A DNA stretch of 64,000 bases from Kaistia terrae (GCF_026344005.1 NZ_JAPKNH010000014.1:1-64000), one strand, 5' to 3'; shown: positions 49,976 through 59,105, numbered from the stretch's first letter. Numbers and translations are program-made. Notes: generated from the sequence alone by a model not told the origin.

Positions 49976-50548
49976 CTACCTTACCTCGATCGCCGCGCCG
50001 CGCCGGAGACGTTTTAGAACTCGGCGCATGTCGGAGAGGTGGACGGCGACGCAGCCCTCGGTCGGCGTAAAGCCAGGCCGCGCCAGATGGAAGAAAATGG
50101 CGCTGCCGCGGCCCTGGCTGCGGCGCGAGATGTTCCAGTCGAGAATGACGACGACATCATAGAGAGAATCGTCGCGCCACATCGTTTCCGAGCTGGCCGG
50201 ATAGGGCCGGCAAACGGGGCGGTTGTAGTTGCGGTCGCCGACGGCGTCGCACCAGCCATCCGAGGCGCGTGTCGCCCGCAGCGGCAGATTCGTCGTCGGG
50301 CGAAGAACCCGGTCGGCGCGATAGCGGATGTCGAGCAGCCGATAGCGGCCGGCGGGGGTACCGCCATCGCCTTCGCGCTTGTTGTGGGTGATGCCGGAGC
50401 GACCCAGCGCGCATGGCACGCGCAGGCTGCCTATCCGCAGTATGCCCTTTGTTGGTGCGCCGGGCCGGGCCTGAACGAACAAGGTCTGCCGTCCGCGAGG
50501 CGCGCGAAGGCGTGTTGCGGCATTTGAAGGAGATGTTTCGTAAGACAA
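49976..50548 (-). CDS. L,D-transpeptidase (YkuD-domain) protein
   Basis: YkuD enzymes form 3-3 peptidoglycan cross-links or attach proteins to peptidoglycan. The 190-residue protein has the catalytic HxxxxxxxxxxxC pattern: His154 (AIFFHLARPGF) and Cys166 (PTEGCVAVHL). No signal peptide is clear from the ATG at 50548, so the true start or the export route is open. In Hyphomicrobiales such cross-links are abundant. It is divergent from the CenR-like regulator. Confidence 0.88.
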   Translation of the reverse strand: MSYETSPSNAATRLRAPRGRQTLFVQARPGAPTKGILRIGSLRVPCALGRSGITHNKREGDGGTPAGRYRLLDIRYRADRVLRPTTNLPLRATRASDGWCDAVGDRNYNRPVCRPYPASSETMWRDDSLYDVVVILDWNISRRSQGRGSAIFFHLARPGFTPTEGCVAVHLSDMRRVLKRLRRGAAIEVR

Positions 50549-50680
50549 GTACCGCTCTTTCCGGAAACGCGCCGCTTCTTGCGCCGCACCGTGATTGAGG
50601 TCTAAACCTTAGTCGACCGAATTAGAAACGCACCTCGGATACTGCCACGAAACCCGAGGAAACCGTCAGGGGCAAGCGCA

Positions 50681-51364
50681 ATGGCTGCACGGCGAATTCT
50701 GGTCGTCGATGACGACGATCTGCTGCGCGAAAGTCTGGTCGAGCAATTGTCACTCTACGAAGAGTTCGAGCTGATGGACGAGGGGACGGCCACCAAGGGC
50801 GTCCAGCGCGCCCGGGCCGAACCGACCGACCTGTTGATCATGGATGTCGGCCTGCCCGACATGGACGGGCGCGAAGCGGTAAAACTGCTGCGCAAGGGCG
50901 GCTTCAAGGCGCCCATCATCATGCTGACCGGGCATGATTCCGAATCCGACACCATTTTGGGTCTGGAAGCCGGTGCCAACGACTATGTGACGAAGCCGTT
51001 CCGGTTCGCCGTGCTGCTGGCCCGCATCCGCGCGCAGCTGCGCCAGTTCGAGCAGAGCGAAGACGCCACCTTCACCATCGGCCGCTACACGTTCCGCCCC
51101 AGCGCCAAGCTGCTGCTCGACGAGCGCGGCCAGAAGATCCGTCTCACCGAAAAGGAGACGTCGATCCTGAAATTCCTCTATCGCGCCGGCGAGAAGGTGG
51201 TCGGCCGTGATATCCTGCTGCATGAAGTCTGGGGATATAATTCCGGCGTCACGACGCACACGCTCGAAACTCATATCTATCGCCTCAGGCAGAAAATCGA
51301 ACGTGAGCCGTCGATTGCGGAACTTCTCGTGACCGAAGCGGGCGGATACAAACTGGTTCCATGA
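50681..51364 (+). CDS. cenR: OmpR-family response regulator, probable CenR/OtpR
   Basis: The 227-residue protein has a receiver domain with phosphoacceptor Asp55 (DLLIMDVGLPDMDG), acidic pocket DDDD at 10-13, TGH..K switch residues, and a C-terminal winged helix (LTEKETSILKFLYRAGEKVVGRDILLHEVWGYNSGVTTHTLETHIYRLRQKIE). It resembles the envelope regulator CenR of Caulobacter and OtpR of Brucella, recalled from family similarity and from the adjacent cyclic-nucleotide-binding gene, which occurs in the same place in Brucella. No histidine kinase is adjacent. It is divergent from an L,D-transpeptidase. Confidence 0.85.
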   Translation: MAARRILVVDDDDLLRESLVEQLSLYEEFELMDEGTATKGVQRARAEPTDLLIMDVGLPDMDGREAVKLLRKGGFKAPIIMLTGHDSESDTILGLEAGANDYVTKPFRFAVLLARIRAQLRQFEQSEDATFTIGRYTFRPSAKLLLDERGQKIRLTEKETSILKFLYRAGEKVVGRDILLHEVWGYNSGVTTHTLETHIYRLRQKIEREPSIAELLVTEAGGYKLVP

Positions 51365-51416
51365 TACAGGTTGTTTGTATGCTGCTTCGATCGCGGCTCG
51401 GAGCAGGAATGTCGGC

Positions 51417-51896
51417 GTGACGCTTGAACAGGATATAGCCCTTCTCTCGACGGTGCCGCTCTTCGCGGAGCTGGCGACGGATCATTTGCGGCTGATCGCC
51501 TTCAGCGCGACGCGGCTGGAATTGCCGGCGGGGCGCGTGCTGTTTCGGGGCGACAGCAAGGCATTGTCCGGCTTTGTTGTGATGTCGGGCGAGATCGAAA
51601 TGTCGGTCGGCCACGGCGAGACGCTCAAGCAGCTCGGCGTTTACGGTCCCGGTACGCTTCTGGGCGAGGTGGCGCTGTTCATCGAAACACGCCGGCCGGC
51701 GACCGCGACCGCCGCCGGCGACGCGCTGGTGATCGAGATCGACCGCACGCTGATGCGCCGTATCCTGACGGAATATCCCGACGTGGCCGCGCGGATGCAC
51801 ACGCGCATCGCCGACCAGCTGATGGAAACCGTCCACGAGCTTGGCGGTCTGGAAGCCAGGCTCGACAGCGGCCCCGACGCTGCCGGGAACCGCTAG
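51417..51896 (+). CDS. Cyclic nucleotide-binding domain protein
   Basis: The 159-residue protein is essentially one CNB domain (DIALLSTVPLFAELATDHLRLIAFSATRLELPAG; phosphate-binding GEVALFIETRRPATATA) with no DNA-binding or catalytic domain. GTG 51417 with AGGAA 7 bases upstream is the best start; the frame upstream to 51375 has no ribosome site. It sits 52 bases after the CenR-like gene, so the two are likely an operon. The same neighbour in Brucella is annotated as a cAMP-dependent kinase regulatory subunit. What it regulates is unknown. Confidence 0.85.
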   Translation: MTLEQDIALLSTVPLFAELATDHLRLIAFSATRLELPAGRVLFRGDSKALSGFVVMSGEIEMSVGHGETLKQLGVYGPGTLLGEVALFIETRRPATATAAGDALVIEIDRTLMRRILTEYPDVAARMHTRIADQLMETVHELGGLEARLDSGPDAAGNR

Positions 51897-51897
51897 C

Positions 51898-51913
51898 AGC
51901 CCCGGACGGGGCT
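51898..51913. terminator. Weak hairpin after the CNB gene
   Basis: AGCCCC-GGAC-GGGGCT is a 6-pair stem 2 bases after the stop of the CNB gene, between it and the convergent SDR gene. There is no T-run, so termination would be weak. Confidence 0.35.
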
Positions 51914-51920
51914 TCGCGCT

Positions 51921-52712
51921 TCAATCCAGTATCGAGCCGCAGGTCAAATTCGCCAGCGCGCCGGTCATGGCGCCGGCCCTATCCGAGGCGACGAAGGCGG
52001 CATAGTCCGCTACCTGTTCCAGCTTCGGCAGCCGGCCAAGCAGCGTATCCTGCCTGGCATGCTGTTCGATCCACGCGTCCGTCGTCGTGCCCAAACGCCG
52101 CGTCATGTCGTCGAATAGCCCCTGCGTATAGGAAAGCGGGATCGCGTCGGGGATGGCATCCGAGCGCAGGCAGATCACCCGTATGCCCGAACCACCCAGT
52201 TCCACCGCCAGCAGCCGCGAAAACGTCTCGACCGCGCCGCAGGCGACGCCATGGCCGAGGAAGCCCGGACTGGTAATGCGCGATCCGGGCGCGGTCAGCG
52301 TCAGGATCACGCCGCTCCCCTTCATGTGCCGCGCCACCGCTTTCGCGGTGACGAAATTGGTGCGGAGATTGTCCGTGATGACATGCATGAACTCGTCAAC
52401 GCCGACCTCTGCCATTGGCCGACCCTGGGTGTGGACGATGCTGACGGCGTTGAGCGCAACGTCGATCCCGCCCGCCTGGGTGGCGACACGGTCGGCATGG
52501 TCGCGGACGGCCTTCTCGTCCAGCGCGTCGACAATTTCGACATGCACCTGGCCGCCTTCGGCACGGATATCGGCGGCGACGCGCTCGAGCCGCTCCAGCG
52601 TCCGGCCGGCGAGGAAGATCTCGGCTCCCTCGCGGGCGAAGGTGCGGGCGGTCGCGCCGCCAATGGCGCCGCCGCCGCCATAGATCACGGCAATCTTGTC
52701 TTTGAGCAGCAT
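51921..52712 (-). CDS. SDR-family oxidoreductase
   Basis: The 263-residue protein has the Rossmann motif YGGGGAIGGATARTFAREG near the N-terminus and the SDR middle, but the usual YxxxK is not apparent where expected (a GHGVACGAVETFSR segment replaces it). The substrate is unknown and the enzyme may be atypical. It is convergent with the CNB gene and lies 64 bases downstream of the SRPBCC gene on the same strand. Confidence 0.88.
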   Translation of the reverse strand: MLLKDKIAVIYGGGGAIGGATARTFAREGAEIFLAGRTLERLERVAADIRAEGGQVHVEIVDALDEKAVRDHADRVATQAGGIDVALNAVSIVHTQGRPMAEVGVDEFMHVITDNLRTNFVTAKAVARHMKGSGVILTLTAPGSRITSPGFLGHGVACGAVETFSRLLAVELGGSGIRVICLRSDAIPDAIPLSYTQGLFDDMTRRLGTTTDAWIEQHARQDTLLGRLPKLEQVADYAAFVASDRAGAMTGALANLTCGSILD

Positions 52713-52776
52713 GACAGCCTCCCTGGCTGGAAGTGATGGAATGCAGTTCGTCGGCAGTGTGGGGGCTGGCGTTCGC

Positions 52777-53355
52777 CTACCAGGGCGGAATGCGCTGGTC
52801 GTAGACCGCGTCGAGCCGGGTCATGCTGCGCCAGAAGCTGTCGGGCGCCTCGCCGGCCAGGGTCGCTTCGAGAATGCCGAGATGGGTGTGCCAGCCGGCC
52901 GAGACGCTGACCAGCGCGTCGCGCGAGGGCAGGCGGGTGTGTGTCAGCCGCAGCAGCACCTTGTCGCCCTTCGGCTCCAGCTCGATGCGTACGTCGGATA
53001 CCAGCTCCGGCCCATGCTCCCACCGAAAGCCGAACAGATGCGGCGGCTCGCAGGCGGTGACGCGGCCGAGGATTTGGCCCGGCCCGGCATGCTCGGCATA
53101 TTTTGGTGGCGGCAGGTCACCGACCGCTGAAAGATCGGCATTCTGGATCTGGATCTCGACGTTGCCGCCGACGCGGGGCTCGATCTCGCCGCCGCCAAAC
53201 CAGCTCCGCCGTTTGTCCGGGTCGATCAGATAACTCCAGACCCGCTCGATCGGGCCCGTCATCAGACGCTCGATGCGCACGGCGTCGCGTGCAAATACAT
53301 CGCCAAGGCGGTCCTCTGCCGGTTCGCCAATTCTCATTTCGCCAAGATTGTTCAT
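52777..53355 (-). CDS. SRPBCC/AHSA1-family protein
   Basis: The 192-residue protein has an AHSA1-like START fold: IERLMTGPIERVWSYLIDPDKRRSWFGGGE at the start and LRLTHTRLPSRDALVSVSAGWHTHLGILEATL at the end, a typical hydrophobic-ligand-binding fold. Start ATG 53355 (MNNLGEMRIGEPAEDRL) overlaps the ArsR gene stop by four bases. ArsR-SRPBCC pairs are common in this order; the ligand is unknown. Confidence 0.88.
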   Translation of the reverse strand: MNNLGEMRIGEPAEDRLGDVFARDAVRIERLMTGPIERVWSYLIDPDKRRSWFGGGEIEPRVGGNVEIQIQNADLSAVGDLPPPKYAEHAGPGQILGRVTACEPPHLFGFRWEHGPELVSDVRIELEPKGDKVLLRLTHTRLPSRDALVSVSAGWHTHLGILEATLAGEAPDSFWRSMTRLDAVYDQRIPPW

Positions 53356-53759
53356 GACCCTGCTCCTTCGCTGGTGTCCTGGTTGCCTTGGGGTGCTTGA
53401 GTATCTTTGGAATCCTGGGTTTTGGACGCGGCGTCGTCGGCCGCGAGCAGGTCGTCGAGAATGTCGAGGCGCTGCTGCCAGAACTTTTCGTAGTGGCGCA
53501 TCCATTCCATGCCGGCATGGAGCGGCGCGGCCTCGAGCCGGCAGAGATGCGTGCGGCCCTTGATCCTGCGGGCGACCAGCCCGGCGCGCTCCAGCACCTT
53601 GATGTGCTTCGAGGCGGCGGCGAGCGTGATCGAAAACGGCGCGGCCAGTTCGCTGACCGTCTGTTCCGATTGCGACAACCGCGCCACCATCGCCCGCCGG
53701 GTCGGATCGGCCAGGGCGTGGAAGACGTCGTTGAGATGGGGGGCGCTATGTTCAACCAT
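53352..53759 (-). CDS. ArsR-family winged-helix transcriptional regulator
   Basis: The 135-residue protein has the ArsR winged helix: FHALADPTRRAMVARLSQSEQTVSELAAPFSITLAAASKHIKVLERAGLVARRIKGRTH. No metal-binding cysteine pair of the ArsR/SmtB type is present, so it is probably not a metal sensor. It is coupled to the SRPBCC gene by a four-base ATGA overlap and likely regulates that unit. Confidence 0.92.
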   Translation of the reverse strand: MVEHSAPHLNDVFHALADPTRRAMVARLSQSEQTVSELAAPFSITLAAASKHIKVLERAGLVARRIKGRTHLCRLEAAPLHAGMEWMRHYEKFWQQRLDILDDLLAADDAASKTQDSKDTQAPQGNQDTSEGAGS

Positions 53760-54110
53760 GTAGTTGAATATAGCGCGCGCCGAAGAATAGTCAACCGATC
53801 GGTATAATTATGGGCCGACGATACGCTGCCGAGCTTCTGGACCACGCCGATGGTCCCGCTCCGCCATCATCCTGAGGCGCTTCGCGTCAGCGAAGCCTAA
53901 GTCCAATTGTTTCCATCAGGGCCCTCCCTGGACCCTCCTTCGAGGCCCGGCTTCGCCGGACACCTCAGGATGATGGTCGAGCATTTCGACTTGCGGGCTG
54001 GACGCTCAGGATGATGGGCGCTGCTGGGTTGCCGGGGGGCTGCCGCAGGAAGGGCGCACGGCCATCATGCCGTGCACGGCTTCACCCCCGGGAAAAACCT
54101 GCCAAAGATC
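53760..54110. repeat. Intergenic region with family A repeats between the ArsR gene and xthA
   Basis: This 350-base gap has no gene. It carries a family A unit as GCCATCATCCTGAGGCGCTTCGCGTCAGCGAAGCC (53863-53897), its inverted partner GACCCTCCTTCGAGGCCCGGCTTCGCCGGACACCTCAGGATGATGGTCGAG (53931-53981), and a further partial CTCAGGATGATGGG (54007-54020). Confidence 0.8.
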
Positions 54111-54914
54111 CTAGATCGCCAGCCGCGCGATGACCGGGACGTGGTCGGACGGCTTGTTCCAGCCGCGCGCTTCGGTGATCACCTTGATGCCTTGCAGGCG
54201 GGCGCGCAGTGGCGGCGTCACCCAGACATGGTCGAGGCGACGGCCGCGATTGGACGTTTCCCAATCCTTGGCGCGGTAGCTCCACCAAGTGTAGAGCTTC
54301 TCGTCCATCGGCACGAACTGGCGCATCGCGTCGATCCAGCCGCCGGCCTCGCGGACCTCTTCCAGCAGCTTCGTCTCGACCGGCGTATGGCTGACGACAT
54401 TGAGCAGCTGCTTGTGCGACCAGACGTCGTGCTCATAGGGCGCGATGTTCAGATCGCCGACGAGGATGGCCGGGCCGCTGGTCTCCGCGCCAGTCAGCCA
54501 GGTCTTCATTTCTTCCAGGAAGCCGAGCTTGTGGGCGAATTTCTCGTTGATCGCGACATCGGGTTCGTCGCCGCCGGCGGGAATGTAGAAATTATGCAGC
54601 GTGATCGGCAGTTCGCGATCCGTCAGCGTGACCGAGATATGGCGGGCGTCTTCCTTGCCGAAAAAGCCGCGCCGCTTCGTCTCGATGAACGGCTTGCGCG
54701 AGACGGTGGCGACGCCGTGATAGCCCTTCTGGCCATGGACGGCCTGGTGCACATAGCCCAGCTTGTTGAAGGCGCCGGCCGGGAAATTGTCCTCGATGCA
54801 CTTGATCTCCTGCAGGCAGAGCACATCCGGCCGGTGCGCCTCCAGAAATGACGTGACGAGGTCGATCCGCAGGCGAACCGAATTGATGTTCCAGGTGGCG
54901 ATGCTGATGGTCAT
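54111..54914 (-). CDS. xthA: Exodeoxyribonuclease III
   Basis: ExoIII is an AP endonuclease and 3'-5' exonuclease of base-excision repair. The 267-residue protein has the EEP fold signatures IATWNINSVRLRIDLV, LCLQEIKCIEDNFP (catalytic Glu), GDLNIAPYEHDVW, RLDHVWVT and SDHVPVIARL. ATG 54914 (MTISIATWNIN) fits the family; the frame upstream to 54977 does not. It is flanked on both sides by repeat blocks. Confidence 0.96.
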   Translation of the reverse strand: MTISIATWNINSVRLRIDLVTSFLEAHRPDVLCLQEIKCIEDNFPAGAFNKLGYVHQAVHGQKGYHGVATVSRKPFIETKRRGFFGKEDARHISVTLTDRELPITLHNFYIPAGGDEPDVAINEKFAHKLGFLEEMKTWLTGAETSGPAILVGDLNIAPYEHDVWSHKQLLNVVSHTPVETKLLEEVREAGGWIDAMRQFVPMDEKLYTWWSYRAKDWETSNRGRRLDHVWVTPPLRARLQGIKVITEARGWNKPSDHVPVIARLAI

Positions 54915-55536
54915 GGAAAGCCCCGGCGGAGGAAGAACCGCGGGGCCCGCAATACGCAATCGGGCCGTGGATGCCAATGAAAAACCGCGGCAGGGGACTT
55001 CCCGGCTTGGTCGGACGGCTCCGCCGTCATCCCGAGTGTTTGGCTCGTAAGTCGAAGAACTCGAGCATTATCCTGAGGCGCTCGGCGCAGCCGCGCCTCC
55101 AAGGAGGGGCCATGAAGCGCCCTGATGGAGACGATGGCATCTGGGCTGCGAGGTCGAAAGGCCCAGCTGGAGCCTCCTTCGAGGCTTCGCTGACGCGAAG
55201 CACCTCAGGATGATGGCGGAGCGCTGGCCCGAATGTCTGCAGGAATTCCTGGGCCCTCCTTTGAAGCCCGGGCGCCTCAGGTCTTGTCCCGGAAATCCGA
55301 AAAGGGATGCCACGAAAGGAAACGCCCAGCTCCGGGGGGAAGCTGGGCGTTGCGCTTTTCAGCGCCTTGCGCCCGTCTAGTGACGCGGCGCTTCGCGGGA
55401 CCATCTTCGGCGAGACGGGGGGCACTACCGATCGATGGAATGGCCCGCTGTTCTATGATTTGGGAGCGCCAGGATCGAATTCAAGGTTTTGGAGCGGTTC
55501 CAAACCAGCCGTTCGTTCACAAGGTCGCGAGCCGGA
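54915..55536. other. Intergenic region with family A repeats between xthA and the LolA-family gene
   Basis: The 620-base gap has no supported gene. It carries family A units at 55061-55110 (ATTATCCTGAGGCGCTCGGCGCAGCCGCGCCTCCAAGGAGGG), 55171-55220 (inverted, CCTCCTTCGAGGCTTCGC..CCTCAGGATGATGG) and a partial at 55252-55280, and then a terminator stem (55321-55351) reading toward xthA. The open frames across it look random. Confidence 0.75.
55321..55351 (-). terminator. Terminator for the LolA-family gene
   Basis: AACGCCCAGCT - ccggggggaa - AGCTGGGCGTT forms an 11-base stem. On the minus strand it is followed by TTTCC TTTC, and it lies about 185 bases downstream of the LolA-family stop at 55537. 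The distance is long but no closer stem is visible. Confidence 0.6.
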
Positions 55537-56211
55537 TCACTTCAGGCTCTTGTTGGGCAGGTAGTAGTTGATCTTGAAATGCTTGGGGTCAGCCGGCTTG
55601 CCGATCTCGACGTCATAGACGGCGACCGAGGTGTCGAGACCCTGCGCGTCGGTGACGACCCACTGGCGCAGCTCATAGGTCTTGGTGTCGAAAATCAGCT
55701 TCAGGCTGCCGCCGCCGAAGGCCGACCCCTGCTCCAGAACCAGCGAGATCAGGTCCGGTTCCTCGATCAGCTTGCGCACGATGTTGGACGAAGTCAGGTC
55801 CATCTGGTCGGCGAGAAGATAGCGCAGCGGCGTCTTCTTCAGCGGATAGAGGTCCTGCGTCATCATCTTGTTGTCGCGGATTGCGACCTGGTTGCCGTCG
55901 GCAACGACGTCCATCTTCACCGGCGGGCTGTAGTTGAAGCGGATCTTGCCGGGACGGGCGAGGAAGAACACGCCCTCCGACTGCTCGCCGCTCGGGCCGA
56001 ACTGGATGAAGCGGCCCTGCATGGTGCGGATGGAATTGAAATAGGTGTTGATCTTGCGCAGCGCCGCCATCTGCTGGGCGTTGAAGGCCGCTTGCGCCTG
56101 GCCGGGAAGGCCGATCGCGCCGAGCGCGACCGCGGCACCAAGCCCAAGCGTGGTGGTCAGGAAGCGACGCCGGGTCGAATTGGCCTGCATATCGATCGTC
56201 ACGATGGACAT
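55537..56211 (-). CDS. LolA-family outer-membrane lipoprotein carrier protein
   Basis: LolA carries lipoproteins across the periplasm. The protein has a LolA-like beta fold (TYFNSIRTMQGRFIQFGPSGEQSEGVFFLARPGKIRFNYSPPVKMDVVADGNQVAI). The N-terminus has a Tat-like signal: STRRRFLTTTLGLGAAVALG then PGQAQA. The start is uncertain: ATG 56211 (224 residues) is used, 56253 or 56190 also possible; none has a good ribosome site. It lies 145 bases downstream of ftsK on the same strand. Confidence 0.88.
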   Translation of the reverse strand: MSIVTIDMQANSTRRRFLTTTLGLGAAVALGAIGLPGQAQAAFNAQQMAALRKINTYFNSIRTMQGRFIQFGPSGEQSEGVFFLARPGKIRFNYSPPVKMDVVADGNQVAIRDNKMMTQDLYPLKKTPLRYLLADQMDLTSSNIVRKLIEEPDLISLVLEQGSAFGGGSLKLIFDTKTYELRQWVVTDAQGLDTSVAVYDVEIGKPADPKHFKINYYLPNKSLK

Positions 56212-56356
56212 CCTTCGCGTGGTTCGCGTTTTTGCGCCGTTCGCGATCGTCATTCGCGATTCTTGGCCGCTACGTGTGTCGATAGCGCCGGCACTTGCCG
56301 GTTTGAAAACGCCTTGCCTCGAAACCTAGTTCCGCTTGATGGCGATTTCGCGTTCG

Positions 56357-58912
56357 TCAGAACCGGCCGTCTTCCTCGCCTTCGACGAGAATTTCGCGTT
56401 TTCCTGCATGGTTGGCGGCCCCGACAAGGCCCTCCTTTTCCATGCGCTCGATCAACGAGGCGGCGCGGTTGTAACCGATGGAGAGGCGACGCTGGATATA
56501 ACTGGTGGAGGCCTTGCGGTCGCGCAAGACCACGGCGACGGCCTTGTCGTAGAGATCGTTCGATTCCTCGCCGCCCACTACCGACGAACCTGAATCGCCG
56601 CCCTCATCGCCAGAGCCATCGTCTTCGGTGATGGCGTCGAGATATTCGGGACGTCCCTGCAGCTTGAGGTGGGAGACGATCTTTTCCACTTCCTCGTCGC
56701 TGACGAAGGGACCATGGACACGCTGGATGCGGCCGCCGCCGGCCATGTAGAGCATGTCGCCCTGGCCCAGCAGCTGCTCGGCGCCCTGGTCGCCGAGAAT
56801 GGTGCGGCTGTCGATCTTGGACGTGACCTGGAACGAGATGCGGGTCGGGAAGTTCGCCTTGATCGTGCCGGTGATGACGTCGACCGAGGGACGCTGCGTC
56901 GCCATGATGACGTGGATGCCGGCGGCACGCGCCATCTGCGCCAGGCGCTGCACGGCGCCTTCGATATCCTTGCCGGCCACCATCATCAGATCGGCCATCT
57001 CGTCGATGATGACGACGATGTAGGGGATCGGATCCAGCGGCAGGTCTTCCTGCTCGTAGACTGCCTCGCCCGTCTCCTTGTCGAAGCCGGTCTGGATGGT
57101 GCGCGTCAGGATCTCGCCCTTGGCCTGGGCCTGGCCGACGCGGGCATTGTAGCCGTCGATATTGCGGACGCCGACCTTCGACATCTTGCGATAGCGGTCT
57201 TCCATCTCGCGCACGGTCCATTTGAGCGCGACGACGGCCTTCTTCGGGTCGGTGACGACGGGCGTCAGCAGATGCGGGATGCCGTCATAGATGGAGAGTT
57301 CCAGCATCTTCGGATCGATCATGATCAACCGGCACTCCTGCGGCGTCAGCCGGTAGAGCAGCGACAGGATCATGGTGTTGATGGCGACCGATTTGCCCGA
57401 GCCGGTGGTGCCGGCAACCAGCAGATGCGGCATGCGCGACAGGTCGACGACGACGGGCTCGCCGCCGATCGTCTTGCCGAGGCCGATCGGCAGACGCGCC
57501 TTGGATTGCTCGAAATCGTTGGCGGCCAGCATTTCGCGCAAGAAGACCATTTCGCGGCGGGCGTTCGGCAGTTCGATGCCGATGGCGTTCTTGCCGGGAA
57601 TGACGGCGACGCGGGCGGCGATCGCGCTCATCGAGCGGGCGATATCATCGGCCAGGCCGATGACGCGCGACGACTTGATGCCGGGCGCGGGTTCGAGCTC
57701 ATACAGGGTGACGACGGGGCCGGGCCGGACATGGATGATGTCGCCGCGAATGCCGAAATCGTCGAGGACGCCTTCCAGCACGCGGGCGTTCTGCTCCAAC
57801 GCCTCGGTGTTGATCTTGGCGCGCGGATCGACGGCGCGGGGCGGGGTCAGGAAGTCGAGCGTCGGCAGTTCGAAGACGTCGTTGCGGCCGCGCGTCGTCT
57901 GTGGCTCGCGCGTCTGGCGCTTGCCGGGTTTTGGACGGGCCGCTGGCTGGGCGGTGCGCGGGGCGACCGCCGCCGGCATATCCGCCTCGTCGTCTTCCGA
58001 CCAGTCGTCGAATTCCTCTTCGACCGGCGCTGTCTTGACGCGCGCGCTCGCTTGTCCGGCCATGCGCGGCTCGACGCGTCCGCTGCGTCCTTCGCCGGCT
58101 TCCGCCAGCGCGCGGCGTTCGGCCTTCTCGGCGCTGCCCCTGCCGAGCAGGCGGCCGAGGCTCGCCCGGGCCGAGTAGCCAAAGTGCGCCAGGGCGCCGA
58201 GCGGCACGGCGAAGAAGCTCGAGCGCTCCTCCTCGCCCATCATGTCGTCGGCATCATCGAAATTGTCGTCGGCGCGCGGACGTTTGGGCGCGGCGCGGGC
58301 CGGCTCGCGGACCGGCAGGGCTTCGTCGTCCTCGCGACCGAAGCGCAGGAAGCCGGTGGCATGAAGGAACAGGGCCAGCGCCACGGCGGCGAAAATCGCG
58401 CCAGCCACGAAGCTGGCGTTGGTGCTGACCGGTGTGCCGACGATGAGCGCGGGAATTCGGGCGAAGATGTCGCCGATCACGCCGCCCATGCCGGTCGGCA
58501 GCGGCCATTTGGCCGTCACCGGCACCAGCGCCAGCAGGGCTGCCGCGAAGGCGCTCGCGCCGAGCCAGGAAAGCAGCATGGTCTTGCGGAACTTGCGACC
58601 GCCGAACAGGCAACGCCAGCCCCAGACCACGGCCGGCAGCAGCAGCACCGAGACGGCGAGCCCAAAGAACTGCATCAGCAGATCGGCGATGATGGCGCCG
58701 GGCAGGCCGAGCATGTTGGCGGCGGGCTTGGTCACCGCATAGGACAGCGACGGATCGTCGACGGTCCAGGTGGCCAAGGCCGTGGCAATGGCAGCGGTGC
58801 CGGCGATGAGCGCCAGCCCGACCAGATGTCCGAGATGTTTGCGGACAAGCCGGCTCATGCCGTCCTCGTCCTCGGAGGGCATGGGCATCGAAACCGATCG
58901 TGTCGAACGCAT
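56357..58912 (-). CDS. ftsK: DNA translocase FtsK
   Basis: FtsK anchors at the septum and pumps DNA toward dif for chromosome resolution. The 851-residue protein has four or five N-terminal membrane segments (HLVGLALIAGTAAIATALA onward), a charged linker (residues ~180-340), the motor with Walker A GTTGSGKSVAINTM near residue 500 and VVIIDEMADLMMVAG, and a C-terminal gamma domain that reads KOPS (SIGYNRAASLIERMEKEGLVG). A start at ATG 58858 (MSRLVRKHLGHL) is an alternative. Confidence 0.97.
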   Translation of the reverse strand: MRSTRSVSMPMPSEDEDGMSRLVRKHLGHLVGLALIAGTAAIATALATWTVDDPSLSYAVTKPAANMLGLPGAIIADLLMQFFGLAVSVLLLPAVVWGWRCLFGGRKFRKTMLLSWLGASAFAAALLALVPVTAKWPLPTGMGGVIGDIFARIPALIVGTPVSTNASFVAGAIFAAVALALFLHATGFLRFGREDDEALPVREPARAAPKRPRADDNFDDADDMMGEEERSSFFAVPLGALAHFGYSARASLGRLLGRGSAEKAERRALAEAGEGRSGRVEPRMAGQASARVKTAPVEEEFDDWSEDDEADMPAAVAPRTAQPAARPKPGKRQTREPQTTRGRNDVFELPTLDFLTPPRAVDPRAKINTEALEQNARVLEGVLDDFGIRGDIIHVRPGPVVTLYELEPAPGIKSSRVIGLADDIARSMSAIAARVAVIPGKNAIGIELPNARREMVFLREMLAANDFEQSKARLPIGLGKTIGGEPVVVDLSRMPHLLVAGTTGSGKSVAINTMILSLLYRLTPQECRLIMIDPKMLELSIYDGIPHLLTPVVTDPKKAVVALKWTVREMEDRYRKMSKVGVRNIDGYNARVGQAQAKGEILTRTIQTGFDKETGEAVYEQEDLPLDPIPYIVVIIDEMADLMMVAGKDIEGAVQRLAQMARAAGIHVIMATQRPSVDVITGTIKANFPTRISFQVTSKIDSRTILGDQGAEQLLGQGDMLYMAGGGRIQRVHGPFVSDEEVEKIVSHLKLQGRPEYLDAITEDDGSGDEGGDSGSSVVGGEESNDLYDKAVAVVLRDRKASTSYIQRRLSIGYNRAASLIERMEKEGLVGAANHAGKREILVEGEEDGRF

Positions 58913-59105
58913 TGTCCGGTCATGTCCTTTGCACGCGCGTGCTGTGTGTCGCCGATGCTATCGGAGCCATCACGGCACGGCCTCCTTCGTTCGAGCCTCG
59001 GTCTTCCGAAACCAGCCCCGCTTTCGGGCCCGATGCTCTAGTCGTACCGCTTCACCGAAGCGGTTTATTCCTGCGGCGAAGCGTTCCGCTTCGCTTCAAA
59101 ACGGT

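Noticed and set aside
56669-59041. 790-codon plus-strand frame opposite ftsK
   Set aside because: Antisense shadow of ftsK; composition is that of a reverse-complement GC-rich frame.
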